Positions 44,219 to 53,366 are shown, counted from the stretch's first letter. The stretch is DNA of 64,000 nt from Candidatus Dechloromonas phosphoritropha (GCA_016722705.1 JADKGN010000001.1:620001-684000), one strand, 5' to 3'. Numbers and translations are program-made. Notes: generated from the letters alone by a model not told the origin.

Positions 44219-45967
44219 TCAGCGGTTATCCTGCGTGGCCAGTTCCGCGACCGGTGGTGTTTCAATCTCCGCAACCTCCGCCACCACGCCCGGTGCCGGA
44301 TTGTTGGCGCCCGCTTTCCTTGTCGCCGGCTTCCTCACCGCCGGCTTATTCCCAAGCGGCGCTTTCGTCGCGGCTTCGTCGCGCGCCTGCGCCACCGCGA
44401 CCGCCTTGTCACGGGCCGCCGGTGTCGCGGCAACATTTCGCCGCGTCCGCGGCGTGGAAGCCCCAGTCTCCGCTCCCGACTTCCGCTTGCCGACGGCAGC
44501 GGCAACCAGTTCGTCGAAACTCTGGTTCAGGCACTGCACGAACACCGAGGGGTCGGGCAGCATCTTGCGGCATGAAACGAAGCAGACCCACAGCGTGCCG
44601 TTGTAACTCAGCCCAGTCAGGTTCAGGCCAACGCCGTCAATGACAATGGAAACCGGCGTGAACATCTGCAGCCGCGCTCCCGCCAAATAAAGTGCCTCGT
44701 CCGGACCATGCACGTTGGAAACCGTGACATTGACCAACGGCACGAGCGCGGAACGCATGACCTGCTCGACAAGGAAGGCTGGCAGCACCTCGACCAGCCG
44801 GGCTGGAAGATCCTTCCCGAGCGCCGCCGAAACCGACTTGCCCAGGCTGGTGGCCTGGCGCACGGCGAGGAGCCGCTCGAGCGGATCGGCGATATCGGTA
44901 CGGAGCGGCAAGGCAGTCATAGCCACCCGGTTGCTTTCGTCGCCACCCTTGTACTCACCCCGGGTACTTATCGGCATCATCGCGTTGAGGCTGGCGCCCG
45001 GCAGTTCTCCTTTCAGTTCGAGATACTTGCGCAGCGCGCCACTGGCCGTCGCCATGAATATGTCGTTGATCGTGACCCCTTCGAATTGCTGACGAATCCT
45101 GTTGCAGTCGACAAGGGACAAGCCGACGACATCGACCACGCGGTGGGCGGATATCTTGCCATCGAAGCGCGTATGCGGCCTCAGGTGCAACTTCTCGTTG
45201 TGATTTCTGGTCATTTCCGCAGCCATTTCGGCCAACCCCGGGCGGCTGGCGACAATCTTCCTGCCGACAGCGAGCACCTTGCCGCTGGTGACGAAGTCGA
45301 CACCGGCACCTGCCGCACGCTTGCCGAGATCGACAATCAGCCGCGCGCCATCGAGAACCTGGCAGGCGCGATGGCCGACAGCGCGCGCGCACAGCTCGAC
45401 AATCGTCGGGTAGCGATCGGCGATGATCGCGACCGGGTTCCCGCCCTCGTCCGCTTCCGGATCCAGCGTCCGCGACTGTGAATGAATGGCACGGATGATT
45501 TCAACCCCTCCCTCGCCGTCGACCGCGGCATGGTGAAACTTTATGTAAAGCGCGAAGCTGCCCGGGACGATTCCGGGAACATGGTCGAGGCCTTCGATGA
45601 TGTAGGCCTCCCACAGGGGTTTCGACTTGTCGAGTGAGCGCGAGTGCAGCCGGGCAACCTGAATCATCAACTGACGCCAGTCGCCGGGCTGCGGCAGCGC
45701 GATATGACGGACGTGGTATTCGACGTCGACATCGGTATCATCGATCCAGTAGGGTCGATCGAGTCCCCAAGGCACTGCGATGAGGCGGCGCCGGAAAACC
45801 CGGGTCTGCTTCATCCGGGATTGAAAGAAATTAAGTACCGATTTGAACCGGAGTTCCCCCTCCGGCGCGGTAGACGGGTCATAGATGCCGAGTGCCGCCA
45901 CCTGCATCAACTGGTTTCCGTGTTCAATCTCCAGAAAGAGATTGTCGAGACCGGAGAGATGTTTCAT
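44219..45967 (-). CDS. wax ester synthase / diacylglycerol acyltransferase (WS/DGAT), canonical active site, long basic tail
   Basis: 582 residues; ATG 45967 (MKHLSGLDNLFLEIE) is the family-like start. The acyltransferase motif H-H-x3-D-G is intact at 145-151 (FHHAAVDGEGG). The C-terminal family motif around VSNVHGPDEALYLAGARL is present. The enzyme joins fatty alcohols or diacylglycerol with acyl-CoA into wax ester or triacylglycerol. After about residue 490 there is an added tail rich in Ala, Lys, Arg and Pro (KPAVRKPATRKAGAN) resembling histone-H1-like or phasin tails, which most family members (near 460 residues) lack. It follows a paralogue on the same strand by about 130 bases. Confidence 0.9.
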   Translation of the reverse strand: MKHLSGLDNLFLEIEHGNQLMQVAALGIYDPSTAPEGELRFKSVLNFFQSRMKQTRVFRRRLIAVPWGLDRPYWIDDTDVDVEYHVRHIALPQPGDWRQLMIQVARLHSRSLDKSKPLWEAYIIEGLDHVPGIVPGSFALYIKFHHAAVDGEGGVEIIRAIHSQSRTLDPEADEGGNPVAIIADRYPTIVELCARAVGHRACQVLDGARLIVDLGKRAAGAGVDFVTSGKVLAVGRKIVASRPGLAEMAAEMTRNHNEKLHLRPHTRFDGKISAHRVVDVVGLSLVDCNRIRQQFEGVTINDIFMATASGALRKYLELKGELPGASLNAMMPISTRGEYKGGDESNRVAMTALPLRTDIADPLERLLAVRQATSLGKSVSAALGKDLPARLVEVLPAFLVEQVMRSALVPLVNVTVSNVHGPDEALYLAGARLQMFTPVSIVIDGVGLNLTGLSYNGTLWVCFVSCRKMLPDPSVFVQCLNQSFDELVAAAVGKRKSGAETGASTPRTRRNVAATPAARDKAVAVAQARDEAATKAPLGNKPAVRKPATRKAGANNPAPGVVAEVAEIETPPVAELATQDNR

Positions 45968-46096
45968 CGCTTTTCCCCAAGGCAAATATCTTGACTCGAT
46001 TCAATTGCGCCGACGAGAGCGCGGCAGGCGCCGTATCCTGTTGCCTTGAGTGTATTCACGATTCGCCGAACAGCCGGAATAAACGCAAATTCTTTC

Positions 46097-47695
46097 TCAG
46101 GCATTCCCCAAAGGAGCTGTCTTGGTGGAAATCCGCACCCGGACCGGATGATGCGGCGCCGTACCCGGGTCCGTCGGCTGACCGGCCACCGTCGCCGGCG
46201 CACGCCGCTTGCGCGCGCGCAACGACGCGGGGACCGGCTCGACCTGGCTCCGCTTGGCCAGTTCCTCGCGATCGACGTCCGCCACCAGACCAGCGAAGCT
46301 CTCCCTGAGAAAGTTTGCAAAGACCTCGGGATCCGGCATCATCTTGCGGCACGACACCACGGTCGCCCACAGGTTGCCGCAATAGCTGAAGCCGGTGATG
46401 TTGAGCCCGACGCCGTTCTTGACGACGCCGATCGGGTAGAAACGGTCGAGTTGCGCCCCGGCAAGATACAAGGGCACGTCGGGCCCGCGTACGGTTGACA
46501 CGACGATGTTCAGATAATCGCCGAGCAGGCTGTCAACCACCGCTGAGGTGATGCGGGTCGGCAGTTCGTCCGCCAGTTGTCGCAACAGATCGTGACCGAT
46601 CACGTCCGCGGTCTGTCTGGCCTCACTCGCGGATTGCCGAATGGCGCGCAGACGCGCGAGCCCGGACTCGATTTCGACATGCAACGGCACGCGATGCTGG
46701 TTCAGCTTGTTCCCCTGATCGCTGCCCGGGAGGATGTCCTGGTGCGACGCCGGCACTGCCGCTGCCACGCCGGCCCCCAGTGGATCACCGGATTCCTGCA
46801 GGTAGCGCCGCACGGCACCGCCGACCGTGGCCAGGAACACATCATTGGTCGTCACGCCGCTGACCCATTTGCGCACGCGCTGAACCTTCACCATTTCGAA
46901 GCCGACACCCTCGACGACACGCCGCGACGAGACGGAGCCGGCAAATCGGGTCTTGACCGGATCCCGCGGCAACGCCAGTTCATCCAGCAGCCGTTCGCGC
47001 AAGGTTCCCCCGGCGACCCGCTTGTAGAGCGCTCGCGACGCCAGCGACGTCATCTTCACGCCTGCCGTCGAAATTGCGTGCCACAGGCGCACCACTCGTG
47101 GCACGGCATTGCTCAGCGAACGCGCATACAACTCGATCAGAGTCGGCACGGCATCGGCAAAGAACGGCTTTTTCAACACATGGCTATGCTCCGGCATGGC
47201 GATCAGCGAATGCAGGGCGCGCAGGATCTTCGCGCTCGCCTCGCCGTCCACTTCACTGCGATGGAACTTCATGTAGATGGCGAAGCTTCCCGCCTTCACG
47301 TCTTCGACGTTATCTATTCCTTCGATGACGTAAATCTGCCAGAGCGGCTTGGAACGGTCGAGCACCAGCGAATGCAGACGCGCGGCCTGGATGCAGAGAT
47401 GCCGCCAGTCGCCGGGCTTGGGCAACGCGATGTGGCGAATGTGGTATTCGAGGTCGACCTCGGCCTCATCGACCCAGTAGGCGCGGTCCAGATCGAAAGG
47501 CACCCGAACCAGCCGACGGCGCAGAACCGGCGAGACATCGAGCCGCTCGCGGATGTGCGACATGATGTCGCGCAGCCTGACCCTGCCGCCGGGCGCCGTG
47601 CTCGGATCGTAGATCCCGAGCACCGCCACGTGCATGCACTGGTTGGGGCGTTCCATGGCAAAGAAGAGTTCGTCTAGACCGCCAAGTTGTTTCAT
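46097..47695 (-). CDS. WS/DGAT-family acyltransferase with altered active-site motif
   Basis: 532 residues, aligned with the neighbouring paralogue without gaps over at least the first 150 residues (MKQLGGLDELFFAME, VLGIYDPSTAPGG, LDRSKPLWQIYVIEG). The catalytic motif reads H145-R146-S-E-V-D150-G151, so the second His, which acts as base in characterised members, is Arg. D150 and G151 remain. The C-terminal motif VSTVRGPDVPLYLAGAQL is kept. It may be inactive, be a partner subunit of the paralogue, or act by another residue. Confidence 0.88.
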   Translation of the reverse strand: MKQLGGLDELFFAMERPNQCMHVAVLGIYDPSTAPGGRVRLRDIMSHIRERLDVSPVLRRRLVRVPFDLDRAYWVDEAEVDLEYHIRHIALPKPGDWRHLCIQAARLHSLVLDRSKPLWQIYVIEGIDNVEDVKAGSFAIYMKFHRSEVDGEASAKILRALHSLIAMPEHSHVLKKPFFADAVPTLIELYARSLSNAVPRVVRLWHAISTAGVKMTSLASRALYKRVAGGTLRERLLDELALPRDPVKTRFAGSVSSRRVVEGVGFEMVKVQRVRKWVSGVTTNDVFLATVGGAVRRYLQESGDPLGAGVAAAVPASHQDILPGSDQGNKLNQHRVPLHVEIESGLARLRAIRQSASEARQTADVIGHDLLRQLADELPTRITSAVVDSLLGDYLNIVVSTVRGPDVPLYLAGAQLDRFYPIGVVKNGVGLNITGFSYCGNLWATVVSCRKMMPDPEVFANFLRESFAGLVADVDREELAKRSQVEPVPASLRARKRRAPATVAGQPTDPGTAPHHPVRVRISTKTAPLGNA

Positions 47696-47992
47696 CGATA
47701 GCTCGGAAAGTGGACAAGAAACTCGTTCATCGGGCGCCGGCTAGCGCCGACATCGTTGCAGTCTCCGTCACCCCCTCCACTCCAGCACCTGAGAGGCTGA
47801 CCCAACCCGTCACCAAGGACCGGCCGACTGCGAGAAGCTTACTACACCAGATCGGCCAACAATAGAAGGAAAACCCTATACACGAAAGGGGAAAACATTT
47901 GCCCTTCCGCTCCGGAAATGCAATTGCCATTTGCGCCACCCACCGCGAAGGCCGGGAACCGCCAAGCCGACCTTTCAGCGGCTCCCGGCCAC

Positions 47993-49312
47993 CTACCGCG
48001 TCCCGGCGCGCCGCAGCGCGTCCGCCTGAAAATTGACAAGCTGGCCCCGGATATTGAAACGGATGGGACTCTTGATCCCATGGTCGAGCCCGCCGACGAA
48101 ATAGGAGCCCGCCGTCAGATCATGAAAGATTCCGAGCCTGTACCAGGGCAATTGCACATCGTAGTACTGGATCAGGCCGTGCAGTGCGACCCGCCAGAGG
48201 TCGCCGCGCGTCGAGTAGGATTCCTCGGCAACGACACTCCAGCTGTCCTCGTCGAGATAGAAGACCCGCTTGCCGTAGATGTGGGCCTGCCCCGACCGCA
48301 ACTTGGCCTCGACCACCCAGACGCGGTGCAGTTCGTAGCGCATCAGGCTGGAATTGACCGACCCGCGGCGGATGATGTCCTCGTCGCGTTGATCCTTCTG
48401 GCCGATGCGGTAGCAATTGTAGGGAATGTAAAGCTCCCGCTTGCCGACCAGGGTCCACTCGAAACGATCCGGAGAGCCGTTATAGGCGTCGATCTGGTCG
48501 GCGGTAAACATTCCTTCCGAGCCGTCCGGAATACCGTCGTAGCCGAGATCGGGTGCGCGCCTGACACGGCGCAGGCCGAAATTGTAGACCCAGGCGCTGC
48601 GGCGTTCCTTGATCTGATTGAGCGGTTCATGGACAAGAAAGATCGTACCCAGCAAGGTGGCCGGTTCCGTGTAGTCGCCCATCGCGACGAACAGCCGGTT
48701 CTCGGTCTTCTTGTCCATGTTGGTTTCGTAGATCCGGCGCGAATGGAAGCCGATACGGTAATAGTCCCCGGACGCCCGGACCGGAAAGGCCAGGGTCGTG
48801 CGCTCGATGCCGCCCCCCATATAGCGCAGCAAGTGGTTCCAGATCACTTCGAGCCCCGTACCGGGAACCGGGAAGGGCACCGGGTTGTAAGTCGTCAGAT
48901 TCACGGCCGACCCTTCGATTGCCGCCGAGCCGGCCTGTCTGACCACCTCGGCCATCACTGCAGCGGGGTAGGCGGCCGTCCGGCGTGTACGGAACACCGG
49001 CATCTGGAAGCCTTCGGTCTTCTGAAGCAGGGCGACGAGCCCGGGCATCAGTTGCTCCCGGTGGTTCGTCCAGTTTTCCCTGGTTATCGTAAACAGCGGC
49101 ACATCCTCCGGAAACGGGTCGATGTAGCCCATTTCCGGACGCCATCCTGCCGGGGGCGCCATCAAACCGCCACTCCAGGCGGGAATCGTTCCCGCGGCGT
49201 TGCCGGCGCGCTCGGCTCCGATCGGCGTCAGCTCGCGCCCGAGCTTGCCAGCTGCCGCAGGTGCCTGGGCATGAGCGCCGATGGCAGCGGTCGCCGCCAA
49301 CACGGCCACCAT
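47993..49312 (-). CDS. DUF1329 family periplasmic protein (second copy)
   Basis: 439 residues, clearly paralogous to 38186-39538: LGRELTPIGAERAGNAAGTI, LLRYMGGGIERT, WVYNFGLRRVRRAPDLGYDG, LMRYELHRVWVVEAKL and KRVFYLDEDSWSVVAEESY. The signal peptide seen from ATG 49312 (MVAVLAATAAIGAHA) is short; in-frame codons upstream (RNTLYSL) would make a better one, but no ordinary start is available. It follows a LuxR-type gene by about 20 bases. No DUF1302 partner is adjacent. Confidence 0.9.
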   Translation of the reverse strand: MVAVLAATAAIGAHAQAPAAAGKLGRELTPIGAERAGNAAGTIPAWSGGLMAPPAGWRPEMGYIDPFPEDVPLFTITRENWTNHREQLMPGLVALLQKTEGFQMPVFRTRRTAAYPAAVMAEVVRQAGSAAIEGSAVNLTTYNPVPFPVPGTGLEVIWNHLLRYMGGGIERTTLAFPVRASGDYYRIGFHSRRIYETNMDKKTENRLFVAMGDYTEPATLLGTIFLVHEPLNQIKERRSAWVYNFGLRRVRRAPDLGYDGIPDGSEGMFTADQIDAYNGSPDRFEWTLVGKRELYIPYNCYRIGQKDQRDEDIIRRGSVNSSLMRYELHRVWVVEAKLRSGQAHIYGKRVFYLDEDSWSVVAEESYSTRGDLWRVALHGLIQYYDVQLPWYRLGIFHDLTAGSYFVGGLDHGIKSPIRFNIRGQLVNFQADALRRAGTR

Positions 49313-49332
49313 CAGGGAATACAGGGTGTTTC

Positions 49333-49785
49333 TCAGGCGAAGTATCCCTGCCCGCGACCGCTGGTGACCGCCTGAATCCGGTTATCGACCCCCAGCTTGA
49401 TGAAGATGTTCTGGACGAGCAACTTGGCCGTTTCCGGGCTGATCTCGAGAACGGCTGCAATCCGCTTGTCCGACTGCCCCATGGAAATCAGCGGCATGAC
49501 ATCAATCTCGTGCGCTGTCAACGGGCGGGCGCCGGAGATATTAGCCAGGGGACGAACCTTCCGCCCTTTCCGGCTGACCGCGAAAGCACTGGCCAGCCAA
49601 TTCAGGTAGCAGGAGACAACGGCATGCCCGGCCTGGCCTGAAAACTCTTTGCGCGCGCTGTCGATCAGGGCGCCAACCTCCGGCCCGCCATTAACGATGC
49701 TTCGTATCAGACCAGCCGCCGCAGCCAGTTCCGGAATCATCAGGCGGCGGCCGTCATCCATCCGGGTGACCGGCAGCGTGCGCAC
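49333..49785 (-). CDS. LuxR-type helix-turn-helix transcriptional regulator
   Basis: About 150 residues from a GTG at 49785 preceded by AAGG; the frame stays open upstream but there overlaps the aidB-like gene. The C-terminal 60 residues are a GerE/LuxR DNA-binding domain: ARPLTAHEIDVMPLISMGQS with KRIAAVLEISPETAKLLVQN and IFIKLGVDNRIQAV. The usual TVKxHV is replaced by TAKLLV. The N-terminal 80 residues show no receiver or autoinducer domain. It lies between the aidB-like gene and the second DUF1329 gene and may control both. Confidence 0.75.
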   Translation of the reverse strand: MRTLPVTRMDDGRRLMIPELAAAAGLIRSIVNGGPEVGALIDSARKEFSGQAGHAVVSCYLNWLASAFAVSRKGRKVRPLANISGARPLTAHEIDVMPLISMGQSDKRIAAVLEISPETAKLLVQNIFIKLGVDNRIQAVTSGRGQGYFA

Positions 49786-49816
49786 GGTCGCCTTCAGATT
49801 CCCTTCTCCACCGTGG

Positions 49817-51523
49817 TCACCGCCCGCGCTCCTGAACCATGCCGCGCTCGATGATGCCGGCGCAGTCGGTTCCGCGCGGCAGGCTGCCGTATTGGCCATG
49901 ACCCCTGCGCTCGAGCCGTGAATGGCAGAAGGCATCCGCTACCCGGTCCGGTGCATGCCGCACCAGGAGGCTGGCCTGCAGGCCGAGCGCGAGACGGTCG
50001 GCGATATCACGCGCCACGAATTCGTGATCCCGCTGGTCGGCAAGGTCGGCCCGAAGTGTCGCGACATGCCGGTCGAGCCCGGCATTGCCGCCGCGCGCCA
50101 GGTCCACCTCGGCGAAATAGGCGTCGATCACGGCCGGCGTCTTATTAATCGCGCGCAGCATGTCGAGACACTGGATATTGCCGCTGCCTTCCCAGATCGC
50201 GTTGACCGGCGATTCGCGGAACAGGCGTGGCATTGGCGAATCCTCCATGACGCCGCTGCCGCCGATGCATTCCATCGCCTCGGCCACGTGCTGCGGCATC
50301 CGCTTGCACACCCAGTACTTGCCCAGTCCGGTGCCGAGCCGGACGAGCAGCGCTTCGCCTTCATCGCATTCGTTGTCGAGCGCCCGCGCCATCCGCAGCG
50401 ACAGCGCCGTGGCCGCCTCCGACTCCAGCGTCAGATCGGCCAAGACGTTCTGCATCAGCGGCTGATCGACAAGCCGCCTGCCGAACGCGCGGCGCTGCCC
50501 GCAGTGATGCAGCGCCTGTACCGTCGCCGCGCGGATGCCGCCGCTCGAACCGACCAGACAGTCGAAGCGCGTCATCGCCACCATGTCGATGATCGTCCAC
50601 ACCCCTCGGCCCTCCTCACCGACCATCCAGGCCAGCGCGCCGCGCAACTCGGTCTCGCAGGAGGCGTTCGCGACATTGCCCATCTTGCGCTTGAGGCGCT
50701 GGATCTGCATCGGGTTCTTCGACCCATCCGGGCGCCAGCGCGGCAGCAGGAAACAGGTCAGGCCGCGGGCGGTCTGGGCCAACGTCAGAAAGGCATCGCA
50801 CATCGGCGCCGAGACGAAAAACTTGTGGCCGACGAGTTCATAGGCCTGCCCCGGACCTTCCCGGCCAATCGGGCAGGCGCGCGTCGTGTTGGCGCGCACG
50901 TCCGACCCGCCCTGTTTCTCGGTCATCGCCATGCCGATGGTCAGCGCCGCCTTCTGGTCGGCCGGCACATTGCGCAGGTCATAACCGTCGGCGGTGATCC
51001 GGCCTTCCCAGAGCGCGGCCAGTTCCGGCTGGTGGCGCAGCGCTGGCACCGCGGCAAAGGTCATCGTGACCGGGCAGCAATGACCGGCCTCGACCTGCGA
51101 CATCATGAAAAATTTCGCCGCCCTCGCCACGTGCGCGCCAGGCTCCGGATGCCGCCACGGCGCCGCGTGCATGCCGGCTTCCAGCGACGTCGCCATCAGC
51201 GCATGATAGGCGGGATGGAAGCGCACCAGGTCGATCCGGTGCCCGAAGCGGTCATGTGTATCGAGTTCCGGAGGATAGCGATTGGCCTGCTCGCCCAACG
51301 CGAGAAAATCGGCGGACCCGAGCTTGGCGCCGAACACCTGCAACACTGCCTCCGCCGCCTGCCCCCCCTGGGTGTCGACGGCTTCCCGCAGCGCGCGATC
51401 GCTAGCGTACAGGTTGTAGTCGACGAGCGCCTCCGGCTGGTTCAGAACTTCATGCGTCTGCACGAGATAGCGATCGCCGGCGATGGCAGCCGACTCAATT
51501 CCTGCCGGATCGTCTTGATTCAT
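49817..51523 (-). CDS. AidB-like acyl-CoA dehydrogenase
   Basis: About 568 residues from ATG 51523 (MNQDDPAG), with GGAGA upstream. It matches E. coli AidB throughout: MTFAAVPAL, MTEKQGGSDVRANTTRA, GHKFFVSAPMCDAFL, RLKRKMGNVANASCETEL and MTRFDCLVGSSGGIRAA, and CIGGSGVMEDSPMPRLFRES near the end. AidB is a flavoprotein of the acyl-CoA dehydrogenase family induced by alkylating agents, with weak isovaleryl-CoA dehydrogenase activity and DNA binding. In this lipid region a catabolic role is as likely as a protective one. The in-frame extension above 51523 is not needed. Confidence 0.9.
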   Translation of the reverse strand: MNQDDPAGIESAAIAGDRYLVQTHEVLNQPEALVDYNLYASDRALREAVDTQGGQAAEAVLQVFGAKLGSADFLALGEQANRYPPELDTHDRFGHRIDLVRFHPAYHALMATSLEAGMHAAPWRHPEPGAHVARAAKFFMMSQVEAGHCCPVTMTFAAVPALRHQPELAALWEGRITADGYDLRNVPADQKAALTIGMAMTEKQGGSDVRANTTRACPIGREGPGQAYELVGHKFFVSAPMCDAFLTLAQTARGLTCFLLPRWRPDGSKNPMQIQRLKRKMGNVANASCETELRGALAWMVGEEGRGVWTIIDMVAMTRFDCLVGSSGGIRAATVQALHHCGQRRAFGRRLVDQPLMQNVLADLTLESEAATALSLRMARALDNECDEGEALLVRLGTGLGKYWVCKRMPQHVAEAMECIGGSGVMEDSPMPRLFRESPVNAIWEGSGNIQCLDMLRAINKTPAVIDAYFAEVDLARGGNAGLDRHVATLRADLADQRDHEFVARDIADRLALGLQASLLVRHAPDRVADAFCHSRLERRGHGQYGSLPRGTDCAGIIERGMVQERGR

Positions 51524-51938
51524 TGCCGTCTCCAAACATTTACAGCGTCCGGTAATTGCCGCGCCTAACGCGGCGACGGCCAAGCTCCAAATATACCCCG
51601 TGGCGAGGCAGCTTGAACAGCGCGGCGCCGTCCTGCCCGGCCTCTCCCGCTACGCCGAATCCTCAACCGCGCCGCGTAGCAGATCCTGGCGAGTCGCAAG
51701 TGGGGTCTCCCCGAACCGATGCTGGCAGCCTTGAGGCATTTCCCCGGAACTTCATATCGGGCCAGCGGCCACCCGGATCGAGCACAAAAACGCCCTGATT
51801 GGCGCGTCCAGGTTACCGTGAATGACGAGTGCGGGAACCGCGATCGCGGGAAGACCGGCTGAACCGACAGCGCATGACCTTTTCCACTGGGAAACAGCAA
51901 CAGGTTCACCATATGGACACGGTCATGCCGATTCGCCC
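51524..51938. other. Intergenic stretch upstream of the aidB-like gene
   Basis: About 415 bases between the aidB-like gene and an ISAs1 element. No convincing frame on either strand. A perfect small dyad GCCGCG-CCTAA-CGCGGC lies at 51558-51574, 35 bases before the aidB-like start, and could be an operator or part of the leader. Nothing else recognised. Confidence 0.4.
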
Positions 51939-53211
51939 CAGGGCAATTGCATGAATCTTATACAAGACCGAGGAGTTATTCGCGAAACGCATCGCAAGCA
52001 GGGGCGATAAGGCGGGGCACCTTGAGGCCACCTTTGCGTTTAACTGGGGCGAGGCGAAGCAGATTCAGGATGAATTGGCGAAGGACGGCCAGATTGTGCG
52101 CGGCATGATCCGTGCGAGCGCGCATCTGATCATCGCCAAAGACGACGTCCATGCACCAATGCAGGCTGTTCTCGACACGCCAGTGCTGACGGACAGCGAG
52201 ATTCAGACGGGCCGCATCCGGCGCCAGACTGCTCAGGTAGCAACGCCGCTCATACGAGGTTTTTCCACGGACCGTGCGCTCGGTGGTGATGACCGCAAAC
52301 GACTGCAGATCCGGCCAACGCTCAGGGGCATGCAAGCAGTCCAGTTGATTGAATACCGTGCAGCGACACACCTCCAGGCGACCATGATCCTTTTCGACAA
52401 CGTCGTGAGCCTGATGCGCTGTCTTGTCCGGCGCCGTCTCAAAGGCCTGCCAGAAATCCTTGATCGATTCGGCCAGCATCGGCTGATTGTCCTTGACTGC
52501 CAGAACATAGTCCACTCCCCGCGCCCAAATGGCTTGTGCAATCGTCGCTTGCGTCCCCATGGCGTCATTGGTCGCGACGCAGCCTTCCAGCGCCAGCGTC
52601 GCCAGCAGTTCGGGAATCGCCGTCTTCTCGTTCGACTTGGCGGGGGTTGCCCGTTGTCCGAGTACCAAGCCAGCGCCCGCGGCAAAGGCGCTGACCAGAG
52701 GCAGGGGCGTGGCGTCGACGCCTCCCGAGCAACGGCTGGTCTTGCCATCAATGGCGATGACTTCGCCGTTCGTCAGTGTCGGCAAGACCTGGCTGATCCA
52801 GCGCACAAAGGCAGCGCTGAACTGATCGGGATCAATCGCCGCAAAAAGCCGACCGAAGGTGTCATGGCTGGGAATACCGTATTCAAGCGTCAGATGCTGG
52901 CGTAGCCAGGCTTCCTTCTCATTCGCCCAGGCTTCGATCTCGACGAAGGTATCCGCTCCTGAAAGCACAGCACAGACGGCAATTACCAGCAATTCCACCC
53001 GCTTGTGTTCGACCTTCTTCATCTGTCGCGGATCACCCACACCAACCCAGATATCCAACAGCCGAACCGTGTTTCCTGTCGCTATGGAGAAACTCCAAAA
53101 AGACAGAAAACTACACAAATCAGAGAGCTGTGAACAGCTCCTTCGTAAGCCCTTGATCGTCAACGACTATTTTTGAGGGTCTACGACAGTGGCATTCATG
53201 CGATTGCCGCG
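51939..53211 (-). mobile_element. ISAs1-family insertion sequence, complete
   Basis: 1273 bp. The left end is CAGGGCAATTGCATGAATC; the right end read inward is CGCGGCAATCGCATGAATG, so 15 of 19 bases match, with changes at the outer tip. CGATTCGCCC flanks it exactly on both sides (51929-51938 and 53212-53221), a perfect 10-bp target duplication. One transposase gene inside. It sits in the gap between the lipid region and the glycan cluster, so no gene seems to be broken. Confidence 0.93.
51976..53163 (-). CDS. ISAs1-family transposase
   Basis: Up to 395 residues; family homology begins about residue 35 (LLDIWVGVGDPRQMKKVEHK), so the true start may lie inside, though no ATG or GTG is available there before a TTG near 53058. 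Landmarks: EVIAIDGKTSRCSG, VATNDAMGTQATIAQAI, DYVLAVKDNQPMLAES, QHWRVENSLHWCMDVVFGDD and DHAAHNLAVLRQFILNLLRL. It appears intact. Confidence 0.9.
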   Translation of the reverse strand: MTIKGLRRSCSQLSDLCSFLSFWSFSIATGNTVRLLDIWVGVGDPRQMKKVEHKRVELLVIAVCAVLSGADTFVEIEAWANEKEAWLRQHLTLEYGIPSHDTFGRLFAAIDPDQFSAAFVRWISQVLPTLTNGEVIAIDGKTSRCSGGVDATPLPLVSAFAAGAGLVLGQRATPAKSNEKTAIPELLATLALEGCVATNDAMGTQATIAQAIWARGVDYVLAVKDNQPMLAESIKDFWQAFETAPDKTAHQAHDVVEKDHGRLEVCRCTVFNQLDCLHAPERWPDLQSFAVITTERTVRGKTSYERRCYLSSLAPDAARLNLAVRQHWRVENSLHWCMDVVFGDDQMRARTDHAAHNLAVLRQFILNLLRLAPVKRKGGLKVPRLIAPACDAFRE

Positions 53212-53366
53212 CGATTCGCCCGCGCCGGTCAAGCCGGAGACGAAGCAAATGTTAATATTCTTCGTTAAACAATTATTTCTGCCAAGTTCGTTTCTGCCGA
53301 CGCTGGATTTTCATTGCTGGCGTTAGGGAATTTGTTCACCCGAGGATTCCGGTTTCACCCGTAAAA

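Noticed and set aside
47727..47939. 70-codon minus-strand frame between the second DUF1329 gene and the WS/DGAT gene
   Set aside because: No signal or family match; hydrophobic stretches are by chance. The 297-base gap otherwise looks empty.
49922..51568. 548-codon plus-strand frame opposite the AidB-like gene
   Set aside because: Arg/His-rich shadow frame caused by GC-rich third positions; the minus-strand protein is clearly AidB-like.
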